Source: CALBZH01 sp964538515 (GTDB lineage: Bacteria; Desulfobacterota; Syntrophobacteria; Syntrophobacterales; Syntrophobacteraceae). From it: a stretch of 64,000 nt of DNA. Made by a program: the position numbers and the translations under genes. The number at the start of each line of letters is the position of its first letter. The first letter of the stretch is position 1. Below, piece after piece: positions 1 through 8,672 of the stretch. Below the pieces are notes generated by a model. The model was not told the origin of the DNA and made no database searches. It saw only the letters and a program-made list of their open reading frames with translations. The DNA is taken from the NCBI GenBank assembly GCA_964538515.1, contig CAZIEW010000019.1, positions 1 to 64,000 on the forward strand. Direction: 5' to 3'.

Positions 1-1341
1 CATGATCTCCTGAAGCGAGCGCACCCCGATGCAGGAGGCATCCAGATCCTTCGCCAGCCGATCGGCATTCGTTCCGGGAATCAGGTGCCTGCTAAAACCG
101 AGCTTGTGCGCCTCTTGTACACGCAGGGCGGCGTGGGCGACGCCACGGACTTCCCCCGTGAGTCCCACTTCCCCCCACACCACAAGGTCCCTCGGGAGGG
201 GGCGGTCCAGGATACTGCTCACGATCGCCACGATCAGGGCCAGGTCGGCAGCGGGCTCGACCAGTCTGACCCCTCCGGCCACATTGACGAAGACGTCCTG
301 TTGGCCGAAGTGAAAGCCGAGCCGTTTTTCGATGACCGCAAGCAAAAGAGAGAGCCGATTGGCATCGATCCCGATACTGGTGCGCCTGGGCTGCACCCAC
401 CCCGTCGAGCTTACGAGGGCCTGCAGCTCCACGAGAAGGGGGCGAGTGCCTTCCATCGAGCAGACCACGACCGAGCCCGACGCATCGACCGGCCGTTCGG
501 CCAGCAGCAGCTCGGAAGGATTCAGGACTTCTTCAAGCCCCATCTCCTTCATTTCGAAGACCCCGATCTCATTGGTGGAACCGAAACGATTCTTCACGGC
601 CCGCAGAATGCGGAAGGCCTGGGACCGATCGCCTTCCAAATAGAGAACCGTGTCCACCAGGTGCTCGAGTGCCCTGGGGCCGGCAATGGCCCCTTCCTTG
701 GTGACATGGCCGACGACGAAGACGCTCACCCGTTTTTGCTTGGCAATTCTCATGAGCTCCGAGGCACACTCACGCACCTGGCTGATGGAGCCCGGGGAAA
801 CATCGAGACCGGGCGCGCTCATGGTCTGAATGGAGTCCACGGCGACAATTTCGAAGGATCCGCGATCCAAAGCCTCCAGGGTCGCTTCAAGGGCCGTCTC
901 AGTCAGGACATGCAATCCCGCGGATCCCACCTGGATGCGCTCGGCCCGGATCCTGAGCTGCTGAGGACTCTCCTCCCCGGAAACATACAAGACCGCCCGC
1001 CCGGCCGACAGGCGCGCCAGCACCTGCAGCAGCAGCGTCGATTTTCCGATCCCCGGATCGCCCGCCAGAAGGACCATGGAGCCGGGAACCAGACCTCCCC
1101 CAAGCACCCGATCCCATTCCGAGATCCCGGAGAGTACGCGAGGATCGGCCGCTGTCTCGACCTCTGAAAGTCTGACGGCCTGCGCACGAGCCGCGCGGCT
1201 TCTCCCGGCCTTTTCGGCACGACGCGACACGACCTCCCCCACCATACTGTCCCAGGTCTGACACCCCGGACAGCGCCCCACCCACTTGGGGCTGCTGGCT
1301 CCACACTGCTGACAGCGATAGATCGTTCGTTCTTCCGCCAC
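1..1341 (-). CDS. radA: DNA repair protein RadA (C-terminal end cut off)
   Basis: RadA/Sms is a RecA-like ATPase that helps branch migration and processing of recombination intermediates. Translating the minus strand from a GTG at 1341 gives an N-terminal zinc finger (CQQCG, then CPGCQ) within the first 30 residues, a Walker A motif GDPGIGKST near residue 100 and the RadA signature KNRFGSTN. The GTG follows a GGGGGAG ribosome binding site. About 447 codons are present; the family is about 455 residues, so only a few codons lie beyond the window start. The last visible residues (LGF, then IP and N) fit the Lon-protease-like C-terminal domain. The long plus-strand frame over this gene is an artefact. 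Confidence 0.95.
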   Translation of the reverse strand, partial: MAEERTIYRCQQCGASSPKWVGRCPGCQTWDSMVGEVVSRRAEKAGRSRAARAQAVRLSEVETAADPRVLSGISEWDRVLGGGLVPGSMVLLAGDPGIGKSTLLLQVLARLSAGRAVLYVSGEESPQQLRIRAERIQVGSAGLHVLTETALEATLEALDRGSFEIVAVDSIQTMSAPGLDVSPGSISQVRECASELMRIAKQKRVSVFVVGHVTKEGAIAGPRALEHLVDTVLYLEGDRSQAFRILRAVKNRFGSTNEIGVFEMKEMGLEEVLNPSELLLAERPVDASGSVVVCSMEGTRPLLVELQALVSSTGWVQPRRTSIGIDANRLSLLLAVIEKRLGFHFGQQDVFVNVAGGVRLVEPAADLALIVAIVSSILDRPLPRDLVVWGEVGLTGEVRGVAHAALRVQEAHKLGFSRHLIPGTNADRLAKDLDASCIGVRSLQEIM

Positions 1342-1530
1342 GGCTCTCCCCCTTGGTTCCCAACACAGAATCACCTTTGCCCGAAGTCGGATCTATTTTA
1401 GGATGACTTGGGAAAACCGTCTACGTCGTCTCCATGGAAGCCGGTGGATCTTTTGAGCTCATCCCTGTAAATATCGCATGAAGCCGGCTGATGCCTCGCT
1501 TGCAAAGATCCACCAAGTTTTATCGCGCCA

Positions 1531-1560
1531 TTGACAAGCCCCGAAGGGTTGCTTTATACT
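1531..1560 (+). promoter_or_regulatory. Sigma-70 type promoter of trxA
   Basis: TTGACA at 1531-1536 and TATACT at 1555-1560 are separated by 18 bp, a near-consensus vegetative promoter. It lies about 85 bp before the trxA start in the 305-bp region between the divergent radA and trxA genes. Confidence 0.65.
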
Positions 1561-1646
1561 GCCACTTCAATCATGTGGATGAAGCTGCCATGCCGGTTCG
1601 AAGGATGTGGCGCTCAATCGGATCACGAAGAAGAGGAGTAACGGGA

Positions 1647-1979
1647 ATGGCAGGGAAGAATATCTTTGAAATCGCTGACAGCACGTTCGAGCAGGATGTC
1701 CTCCAGTCCGATGTGCCGGTGCTCGTCGACTTCTGGGCGCCGTGGTGCGGTCCATGCCGGGCTATTGCTCCTGTGATTGACGAGCTGTCCAACGAATACG
1801 AGGGAAAGCTCAAAGTCGCCAAATGCAATGTGGACGACAACCCCAAGACCCCTTCCCGTTACGGAATCCGCGCTATCCCGACGCTCATCATATTCAAGGG
1901 CGGCAACGTGAGTGAGCAGATTACCGGCGCGGTTGCCAAGTCACAAATCGCGGCAGCAATCGACAAGGCTGTCGGCTAA
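1647..1979 (+). CDS. trxA: Thioredoxin
   Basis: Cytoplasmic thiol-disulfide oxidoreductase of 110 residues. The active site is WCGPC near residue 33, and the cis-proline stretch AIPTLIIF is intact. The start chosen is the ATG after AGAGGAG; the reading frame extends further upstream, but that part has no thioredoxin character. A strong promoter precedes it. Downstream, where relatives often carry thioredoxin reductase, only a decayed fragment is left, so the reductase partner must be elsewhere in the genome. Recognition is secure from the fold-defining motifs and length. Confidence 0.96.
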   Translation: MAGKNIFEIADSTFEQDVLQSDVPVLVDFWAPWCGPCRAIAPVIDELSNEYEGKLKVAKCNVDDNPKTPSRYGIRAIPTLIIFKGGNVSEQITGAVAKSQIAAAIDKAVG

Positions 1980-2068
1980 TTCAATCAACCCGAGAGACCG
2001 CTCGATCGGCATGGTCCGGTACCGATCAGACCTCAGCATCTTTCCCATCCGAGAGCCCCTCTTAAAGC

Positions 2069-2310
2069 ATGGATATGAACGGCACCATTGAAGTGGTTAT
2101 GATCGGCGGCGGGTCTGCTGGCTCAACAGCGGGTCCGTTCGCCGCACGTGTCCGGCTGGAGGCGCAGTCAGGAACTGCGGGAAGCGTTGATTGGATGGGC
2201 GACGGACGGCCTCATGGCCGACGGCCAAGCCGTTGGCGAATTAGGACTCACGGAGCCCCGTCAGACCGCCTTGGCAACGTGTGATGGGGCCGATGTCGAG
2301 ACATCCATTC
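2069..2310 (+). pseudogene. Decayed thioredoxin reductase (trxB) remnant
   Basis: Just after trxA, the frame at 2069 reads IEVVMIGGGSAGSTAG and then an AAR-x-RLEA stretch. This closely matches the N-terminal FAD-binding Rossmann motif of TrxB (IIGGGPAG-x-TA, then AAR-x-x-L). The match fails after about 30 residues. Around 2255-2300, in another frame, RQTALATCDGA resembles the TrxB C-terminal RQ-x-x-x-A-x-x-DGA motif. The simplest reading is a trxB gene with a large internal deletion and frameshifts. The second match is short and could be chance. Confidence 0.5.
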
Positions 2311-2360
2311 GGACTGCATCGCAGAGTGCTCCGTTAGAGGACCCAATTCAGGATTTCCAC

Positions 2361-3131
2361 ATGCACGTTTCCAAGACCCATTTCGGCAAAATCTCCCGTT
2401 TTTTCGTCGGCGCTTTCCTGGCGATTACGCTGATGCTCACAGCGGGATGCGGGACCAATCTCTTCGACTACTATTTTGGCGGCCTTTTCGGCAAGCGTTC
2501 CTCGCCTATCGACAAGAACGCGGAACAGCTGGCGATCGAAGGCACGCAGAAGATGCGCGAGAAAAAATACAAGGATGCTCTCAAGGACTTCCAGAAGCTC
2601 AAGGAGCAGTACCCTTACAGCAAATATGCGATCCTTGCGGATCTCAAGATCGGCGATGCCCATTATTACAAGGGTGACTATGGTGAAGCGGCCATCGCTT
2701 ATGATGAGTTCGTTCGGCTGCACCCCAGAAACGAGGTCGTCCCTTATGTCATGTACCAAATCGGGATGAGCCATTTCCTGGCCTTTAGCACAATCGATCG
2801 GGACCCAGCCGAGACTCAGGCGGCCATCGAGGCGTTCCAGCGGCTGATGCAGGCGTATCCCGACTCGCAATACACGCTCAGGGCAAAGAAGCAGCTCTTT
2901 GAATGCGAAAAGCGCCTGGTGTCACATGAGTTTTACGTGGGGGAATTCTATTACAAGCGCAAGAACTACCAGTCGGCCAAAGACCGGCTGGAGCGGATCA
3001 GCACCTCTTATCCGGAAGCGGTCAAGGAGCTCGGATATGAAGAGCAAGTCCGCAAGATGTTAGAGGTATCGGAAAAGCAAGTGGCGAAAGGCCCGCGCAA
3101 GCCCAGCATTTTCAAGCGCGTAGGGTTTTGA
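2361..3131 (+). CDS. bamD: Outer membrane assembly lipoprotein BamD
   Basis: BamD is the essential TPR lipoprotein of the BAM complex, which inserts beta-barrel proteins into the outer membrane. The product (256 residues from the ATG at 2361) starts with a lipoprotein signal peptide ending in the lipobox LTAGC. Tandem TPR-like repeats follow, including motifs such as YKDALKDFQKLKEQYP and YYKGDYGEAAIAYDEF. The length fits the family. The open frame reaches further upstream into the trxB remnant, but only the ATG at 2361 gives a proper signal peptide. Confidence 0.9.
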   Translation: MHVSKTHFGKISRFFVGAFLAITLMLTAGCGTNLFDYYFGGLFGKRSSPIDKNAEQLAIEGTQKMREKKYKDALKDFQKLKEQYPYSKYAILADLKIGDAHYYKGDYGEAAIAYDEFVRLHPRNEVVPYVMYQIGMSHFLAFSTIDRDPAETQAAIEAFQRLMQAYPDSQYTLRAKKQLFECEKRLVSHEFYVGEFYYKRKNYQSAKDRLERISTSYPEAVKELGYEEQVRKMLEVSEKQVAKGPRKPSIFKRVGF

Positions 3132-3407
3132 GCCGGAGCGAGGAAGTCCTTTTTTGCATTTGGATCAGGGACAGCGGCAGCCAGAAGGAGAACCCGGAAT
3201 TTCCAAGGTGGTCTGCTTTGCGGCATGGTTTTCTACTCTGTCGACCCACTCCCCCTCCTCCCACTGAGTCTCCCAACGCATCTGCTCTTTCCTTTTAGAG
3301 TAGACCACAATACCCGTCAGTCAGAGTGTCGGATAATCTGAACGCATGATCGTTCGCAGGAGTTTGCCACCCAAAGCACAGGGCAGGATATGAAGGAGAC
3401 AAAACGC

Positions 3408-4736
3408 ATGAGCGACAAGGACCAGGCGCCGGAATCCTCTCAGAAGGGCTCCAAGGAGGCGAGCAACCGCGACACCCCCCATCAGGAAACGAATCTCGTC
3501 GAGCTCAAGAGCAAGAACATCCGGGAGCTTCTGGGCATGGCAAAAGCCCTGAACATCGAAGGGGCGAGCTCCATGCGAAAGCAGGAGCTGATTTTCGCCA
3601 TCCTCCAGGCGCAGGCCGAGATGAGCGGCCTCATCTATGGCGAAGGCGTGCTCGAAATTCTACCGGACGGCTTTGGCTTCTTGAGAAGTCAGAACTACAA
3701 TTATTTGCCCGGTCCTGATGACATTTATGTCTCGCCATCTCAGATCAGACGCTTCAACCTGAGGACCGGCGACAGCATCTCCGGGCAGATACGGCCGCCA
3801 AAGGACAACGAGCGGTATTTCGCGCTCCTGAAGGTGGAAGCCGTCAACTACGAGGACCCGGACGTCGCCCGCGACAAAATCCTCTTCGACAACCTCACGC
3901 CTCTCTACCCGGACAGGCGCATCAAGCTTGAAGTCAACCCGGAGAATTACTCGACCCGGGTCATGGACCTGCTGACACCCATCGGATTCGGACAGCGCGG
4001 CCTCATCGTCGCTCCGCCCCGCACCGGCAAGACCATGCTGCTCCAAAACATCGCCAATGCCATCACCATCAACCACCGTGACGCGTATCTCATCGTGCTG
4101 CTTATCGATGAGCGTCCCGAAGAAGTGACGGACATGCAGCGGAACGTGCGCGCCGAGGTGGTGAGCTCGACCTTCGACGAACCGCCGCAACGTCACGTGC
4201 AAGTTGCGGAAATGGTGAGCGAAAAGGCGAAACGTCTCGTCGAGCACAAACGGGACGTGGTGATTCTGCTCGACAGCATCACGCGCCTTGCCCGGGCCTA
4301 CAATACGGTGGTCCCCCCGAGCGGCAAGATCCTCTCCGGCGGTCTCGACTCCAACGCCCTCCACCGCCCCAAGCGCTTCTTCGGCGCAGCCAGGAATGTG
4401 GAGCAGGGCGGGAGTCTTACCATCATTGCGACGGCCCTCATCGACACCGGCAGCCGCATGGACGAAGTGATTTTCGAGGAGTTCAAGGGCACAGGCAACA
4501 TGGAGATCGTGCTGGATCGCAAGCTGGCGGACCGCCGCGTCTTCCCTGCCATCGACATCAACAAGTCGGGCACCCGGAAAGAAGAGCTCCTCCTGCCGCC
4601 AGACGATCTCAACCGGATCTGGATCCTGCGAAAGCTCTTCTCGCCTCTTAATCCGGTGGATGCCATGGAATTCCTCCTCGACAAGATGCAGGGCACCAAG
4701 CACAACATCGAATTCCTGGCTTCCATGAACCGCTAG
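3408..4736 (+). CDS. rho: Transcription termination factor Rho
   Basis: Hexameric RNA helicase that ends transcription. From N to C the 442-residue product has a charged leader, the Rho N-terminal domain (LKSKNIRELLGMAKALNI), the cold-shock-like RNA-binding domain with GFGFLR, and the ATPase core with Walker A PPRTGKT and Walker B VVILLDSITRLARA. The Q-loop and R-loop regions around SGGLDSNALHRPKRFFGAAR are intact. The start at 3408 is preferred over an in-frame ATG at 3390 because GAAGGAGA lies directly before it. A 276-bp leader separates it from bamD. Confidence 0.97.
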   Translation: MSDKDQAPESSQKGSKEASNRDTPHQETNLVELKSKNIRELLGMAKALNIEGASSMRKQELIFAILQAQAEMSGLIYGEGVLEILPDGFGFLRSQNYNYLPGPDDIYVSPSQIRRFNLRTGDSISGQIRPPKDNERYFALLKVEAVNYEDPDVARDKILFDNLTPLYPDRRIKLEVNPENYSTRVMDLLTPIGFGQRGLIVAPPRTGKTMLLQNIANAITINHRDAYLIVLLIDERPEEVTDMQRNVRAEVVSSTFDEPPQRHVQVAEMVSEKAKRLVEHKRDVVILLDSITRLARAYNTVVPPSGKILSGGLDSNALHRPKRFFGAARNVEQGGSLTIIATALIDTGSRMDEVIFEEFKGTGNMEIVLDRKLADRRVFPAIDINKSGTRKEELLLPPDDLNRIWILRKLFSPLNPVDAMEFLLDKMQGTKHNIEFLASMNR

Positions 4737-4823
4737 GAAAAGTATTGAAAGGTTGCTCGCATGCATCTATAATTGCGAACTTTGCAAAGCAAGGTTGAGC
4801 CATTTCACTTTCCGGAGGAATCC

Positions 4824-5039
4824 ATGAAGAAAGAGACGCACCCCGAATACCATGCAACGGTGATTCAATGCGCCTGCGGCGCCGAGATTCCCACCGGGTC
4901 GACCAAGAAAGAGATCCGCGTGGAAATTTGCTCCCAGTGTCACCCCTTTTATACGGGCAAACAAAAGCTGGTTGACTCCGCCGGCCGCATTGAGCGCTTC
5001 AGGAAGAAATACGAGAAGTTCCAGAAGCCCGCGGAGTAG
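4824..5039 (+). CDS. rpmE: 50S ribosomal protein L31 (zinc-binding type)
   Basis: Small protein of the large ribosomal subunit, 71 residues. It has the zinc-type (C+) cysteines, CACG near residue 16 and CSQCHPFYTG near residue 37. The ATG at 4824 follows a good GGAGGAA site; the longer upstream frame is not L31-like. rho-rpmE-prfA is a common order in many bacteria. Confidence 0.95.
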   Translation: MKKETHPEYHATVIQCACGAEIPTGSTKKEIRVEICSQCHPFYTGKQKLVDSAGRIERFRKKYEKFQKPAE

Positions 5040-5117
5040 CATCAGCCATCTCTGGAGAGAGTCCGGTCCCGGCAGGGATGCCGACGTGAAAGGATTCCAG
5101 GGAGCATGCACATAGAC

Positions 5118-5150
5118 AGGTCGGCCTTCCAGGGCCGACTTGCTCGTTTT
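5118..5150 (+). terminator. Probable intrinsic terminator after rpmE
   Basis: GTCGGCC (5120-5126) and GGCCGAC (5133-5139) form a perfect 7-bp GC-rich stem with a 6-nt loop. A T-rich tail TTGCTCGTTTT follows. It lies between rpmE and prfA. The T tract is interrupted, so termination may be partial. Confidence 0.5.
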
Positions 5151-5193
5151 GGGACCTACAGGGAATTGATTAGGAAAATCGGGTCGATACGGT

Positions 5194-6261
5194 ATGTTTG
5201 ATCGCTTGGAAAGTGTCGAGCAGCGGTTCGTGCAGCTCGAGGAAATCCTCAGCAAGCCCGAAACCTTGGCGGACCAGAAGCTGTATCAGCAGACGGCCAA
5301 GGAGCATTCGGAAATCGCGCCGATCGTGGAAGAATACCGGCACTACAAAAAAATCAGGGACGACATCGAGGAGAACCAGGAGCTTTTCGAGCAGGAAGCG
5401 GACGCTGAGATGCGCGACCTCATCCGACAGGAGCTTGCTCAGCTTCGCAAGGACCTCGAAGGCAGCGAAACCGCGCTCAAGGTCATGCTGGCTCCCAAGG
5501 ACCCCAACGACGACAAGAACGTCATCCTGGAAATCCGAGCGGGAACGGGGGGCGACGAAGCGGCTCTTTTCGCCGCGGATCTGTTTCGCATGTATTCCCG
5601 CTATGCGGAGCTGCGTCGTTGGAAGGTTGAAATCCTGGACACCCACCCCACGGGAATCGGGGGCCTTAAGGAAATCATCGCCGGCATCAACGGAAAAGGG
5701 GCCTTCAGTCGTTTGAAGTTCGAGCGTGGTGTGCACCGAGTCCAGCGTGTCCCGGCGACGGAAAGCCAGGGCCGGATTCACACGTCCGCCGTGACGGTTG
5801 CGGTTCTACCCGAAGCGGAGGAAGTCGACGTGTTCATCGATCCCAACGACCTGCGTATCGACGTTTTCCGCTCGTCCGGCCCAGGGGGGCAGAGCGTCAA
5901 CACGACGGACTCGGCGGTTCGCGTGACCCACATCCCCACGGGGCTCGTCGTGATCTGCCAGGACGAAAAATCCCAGCACAAAAACAAGGCGAAGGCCCTG
6001 AAGGTTCTCCGCGCGCGTCTCCTCGACCAGATTCAGTGTGAGCAAGATGCGAAGATCGCTCAGGACCGGAAGAGCCAGGTCGGCTCCGGTGACCGCAGTG
6101 AGCGCATCCGCACCTACAACTTCCCTCAGAATCGTGTGACCGACCACCGCATCAACCTGACGCTCTACAAGCTGGAGCTCGTGATGGGAGGACAGCTCGA
6201 TGAGATCATCGATCCCATCGCCGCGGCCTTCCAGGCCGAGGCACTCAAGAGTGGTGAGTGA
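5194..6261 (+). CDS. prfA: Peptide chain release factor 1
   Basis: RF1 reads UAA and UAG stop codons and triggers peptide release. The 355-residue product has the GGQ catalytic motif in SSGPGGQSVNTTDSAVR, which is also the glutamine methylated by PrmC, encoded next door. The usual C-terminal region with SERIRTYNFPQNRVTDHR is present. Length and sequence are typical throughout. Confidence 0.96.
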   Translation: MFDRLESVEQRFVQLEEILSKPETLADQKLYQQTAKEHSEIAPIVEEYRHYKKIRDDIEENQELFEQEADAEMRDLIRQELAQLRKDLEGSETALKVMLAPKDPNDDKNVILEIRAGTGGDEAALFAADLFRMYSRYAELRRWKVEILDTHPTGIGGLKEIIAGINGKGAFSRLKFERGVHRVQRVPATESQGRIHTSAVTVAVLPEAEEVDVFIDPNDLRIDVFRSSGPGGQSVNTTDSAVRVTHIPTGLVVICQDEKSQHKNKAKALKVLRARLLDQIQCEQDAKIAQDRKSQVGSGDRSERIRTYNFPQNRVTDHRINLTLYKLELVMGGQLDEIIDPIAAAFQAEALKSGE

Positions 6262-6352
6262 GCTTCCCTGTCGGTACGCCGGCAACCCGACCGATTCTCC
6301 TCGATCTGCAGCACGCGGTTCGCAAGTGATCGAGCACTCATGAGATGACAGG

Positions 6353-7225
6353 ATGGAAGAAACCTGGACGATTCTGCGAGTGCTGCACTGGACCACGGAC
6401 TACTTCAAGCGCAAAGGACTCGCCCAGCCCCGTGCCGACGCCGAGGTGCTCCTCGCCCACGTTCTCAACACCGAGCGCATTCAGCTCTATCTCCGCTTCG
6501 ATCAACCGCTCGGGCCGCATGAGCTCGCGACCTACCGAGACGCCGTGAAGCGCCGGGCCGGGCGTGAGCCGACCCAGTACATCACCGGTAAACAGGAGTT
6601 CTGGTCGCTCGACCTCGAAGTCTCTCCGGCTGTCTTGATCCCCCGTCCCGAAACCGAGCTGCTGGTGGAGCTCGGCCTGGAGCTCTTGCCCAAACCCGGA
6701 TCGAAGGTTCTCGACTTGTGCACGGGGTCGGGCGCCGTCGCCATCGCCCTTGCGAAAGAACGGGAGGACCTGAGCATCGTCGCAACGGACCGGTCCGTTG
6801 ACGCGATCACTCTGGCGAAGCGCAACGCCGCTCGAAACGGCCTGGAGCATCGAATCGAATTCGTGGTGATGGATCTGTTCTCGGCACTTCGATCGTCCGA
6901 GGCGTGCTTTGACTGTATCGTGAGCAATCCGCCCTATATCGGCGACGAGGAGATCCCTGCGCTTGCTCCCGAAGTTCGTGACCACGAGCCCATGTTGGCG
7001 CTCATAGGGGGAGGTCCGGCGGGGATCGGTGTGCTGAGCCGGATTCTGGCTGATTTTCATCCGTTCCTCGAACCGGGAGGCAGCCTCCTCCTGGAGATCG
7101 GAGCGACCCAGAAGGAGACCTTGGCGGAAAAGGCGCATGCCCTTCCCGGTCGTCCCGCCGTCGCCTTTCACAAGGACTATGCGGGTCTCACGCGCATCCT
7201 GCAAATAACCACTGGCAACAGGTGA
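6353..7225 (+). CDS. prmC: Release factor glutamine methyltransferase
   Basis: SAM-dependent enzyme that methylates the GGQ glutamine of release factors; it follows prfA as in many bacteria. The 290-residue product has the SAM-binding motif VLDLCTGSGAVAIALAKE near residue 115 and the N-methyltransferase signature NPPYI near residue 190. The N-terminal helical domain that contacts the release factor is present. Its end lies 3 bp before murA, so the two are probably co-translated. Confidence 0.95.
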   Translation: MEETWTILRVLHWTTDYFKRKGLAQPRADAEVLLAHVLNTERIQLYLRFDQPLGPHELATYRDAVKRRAGREPTQYITGKQEFWSLDLEVSPAVLIPRPETELLVELGLELLPKPGSKVLDLCTGSGAVAIALAKEREDLSIVATDRSVDAITLAKRNAARNGLEHRIEFVVMDLFSALRSSEACFDCIVSNPPYIGDEEIPALAPEVRDHEPMLALIGGGPAGIGVLSRILADFHPFLEPGGSLLLEIGATQKETLAEKAHALPGRPAVAFHKDYAGLTRILQITTGNR

Positions 7226-7228
7226 CCC

Positions 7229-8482
7229 ATGGACAAACTCGTCATCGAAGGCGGCATCCCCCTCCGCGGGGAGATCGCCGTCAGCGGCGCCAAAAACGCT
7301 GCTCTCCCCCTCATGGCGGCTTCGCTCATCGCCGAAGGGTGTCATATCTTCGAAAACGTTCCCCGTCTGCGCGATATCCGCACCATGCAGACCCTGCTCA
7401 CGCACATGGGGGCCGTCTGCGAGCACGACGCCCAGCTCCGGATCGACACCTCCCGAATCCGAGCCCTGGAAGCCCCCTACGAGCTCGTGAAAACCATGCG
7501 GGCTTCGGTGGTGGTGCTCGGACCGTTGGTCGCCCGGTACAGGGAGGCCCGCATTTCGCTGCCCGGTGGCTGCGCCATCGGTGCCCGTCCCATCAACCTG
7601 CACCTGAAAGGTCTGGAGCAGATGGGAGTGGACATCAAACTGGAGCATGGCTACGTCCTCGCAAAGGCGAGCAAGCTCCACGGGGCGGTCATCACCTTCG
7701 ATCAGGTCACGGTCACCGGAACGGAAAACCTCATGATGGCCGCCACGCTGGCCGACGGCGTCACGATCCTACACAACGCGGCTCGCGAGCCGGAGGTCGT
7801 CGCGCTGGCGGATTACCTGACGCTCATGGGGGCGAAGATCCAGGGTGCCGGCACGTCCGACATCACCGTTGAAGGGGTCACGGATCTCAAGCCGGCTAGG
7901 ATTCGCGTGATCCCTGACCGGATCGAAGCCGGGACATACATGGTGGCTGCAGGCATCACCGGCGGTGAGCTCACCTTGACCTCCTGTGAGCCTGCTCACC
8001 TGGATGCGGTCATTCAGAAGCTGAGCGCGGCCGGCCTGAAGATTCAGCCCGAAAACGGGCGCCTTCATGTCAAGGCCGGCGATGCCATCCACAGCGTAAA
8101 CGTCAAGACCTGGCCCTTCCCCGGATTCCCCACGGACATGCAGGCCCAGTTCATGGCGATGATGACCCTGGGCAACGGGGTGAGCCTGATCTCCGAGCAG
8201 ATTTTCGAGAACCGGTTCATGCACGTCCTGGAGCTGAAGCGCATGGGGGCGCAGATCGAGCTGGAAGGCAGAAGCGCTGTCGTCCGAGGCGTCCCGGAGC
8301 TTTCCGGGGCCCCCGTGATGGCCACCGACTTGCGTGCTTCGGCCTCACTCGTTCTCGCCGGGCTCGCTGCGAAGGGTACTACGGAGGTCAACCGCATCTA
8401 CCACTTGGACCGCGGTTACGAAATGCTGGAAGAAAAGCTCGAGGCGGTCGGAGCCAGAATCCAGCGGGCGAAGGCGAGCTGA
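7229..8482 (+). CDS. murA: UDP-N-acetylglucosamine 1-carboxyvinyltransferase
   Basis: First committed enzyme of peptidoglycan synthesis; it transfers enolpyruvate from PEP to UDP-GlcNAc. The 417-residue product has the KN pair in GAKNAALPLMAASL near residue 22. The catalytic loop PGGCAIGARP keeps the cysteine that is the target of fosfomycin in sensitive enzymes. The length is normal. Only 3 bp separate it from prmC. Confidence 0.96.
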   Translation: MDKLVIEGGIPLRGEIAVSGAKNAALPLMAASLIAEGCHIFENVPRLRDIRTMQTLLTHMGAVCEHDAQLRIDTSRIRALEAPYELVKTMRASVVVLGPLVARYREARISLPGGCAIGARPINLHLKGLEQMGVDIKLEHGYVLAKASKLHGAVITFDQVTVTGTENLMMAATLADGVTILHNAAREPEVVALADYLTLMGAKIQGAGTSDITVEGVTDLKPARIRVIPDRIEAGTYMVAAGITGGELTLTSCEPAHLDAVIQKLSAAGLKIQPENGRLHVKAGDAIHSVNVKTWPFPGFPTDMQAQFMAMMTLGNGVSLISEQIFENRFMHVLELKRMGAQIELEGRSAVVRGVPELSGAPVMATDLRASASLVLAGLAAKGTTEVNRIYHLDRGYEMLEEKLEAVGARIQRAKAS

Positions 8483-8672
8483 GCGGCTCAATGCCAAGGT
8501 CCATGACCGGGGGGCACAACGGACACGGAAGGCCACCCGGAGCTCCCCCGTTCGTCACCGTGATCAAGAAGGTCGGTTTCCATACCGACCAGGCGGGAAT
8601 GACGAAGCGGTGTTGACCGGGCGTATGGATCTGTAGACCTGGATAGGGCTTTAACGTTCCAAGGATCGGGTC

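Noticed and set aside
85..1167. Long plus-strand ORF opposite radA
   Set aside because: It is the antisense shadow of radA, whose minus-strand frame shows zinc finger, Walker A and KNRFG motifs.
3660..4766. 368-codon minus-strand ORF over rho
   Set aside because: Antisense shadow of rho, which is unmistakable on plus.
6338..7681. 447-codon minus-strand ORF over prmC and murA
   Set aside because: Antisense shadow; both plus-strand genes are clearly recognised.
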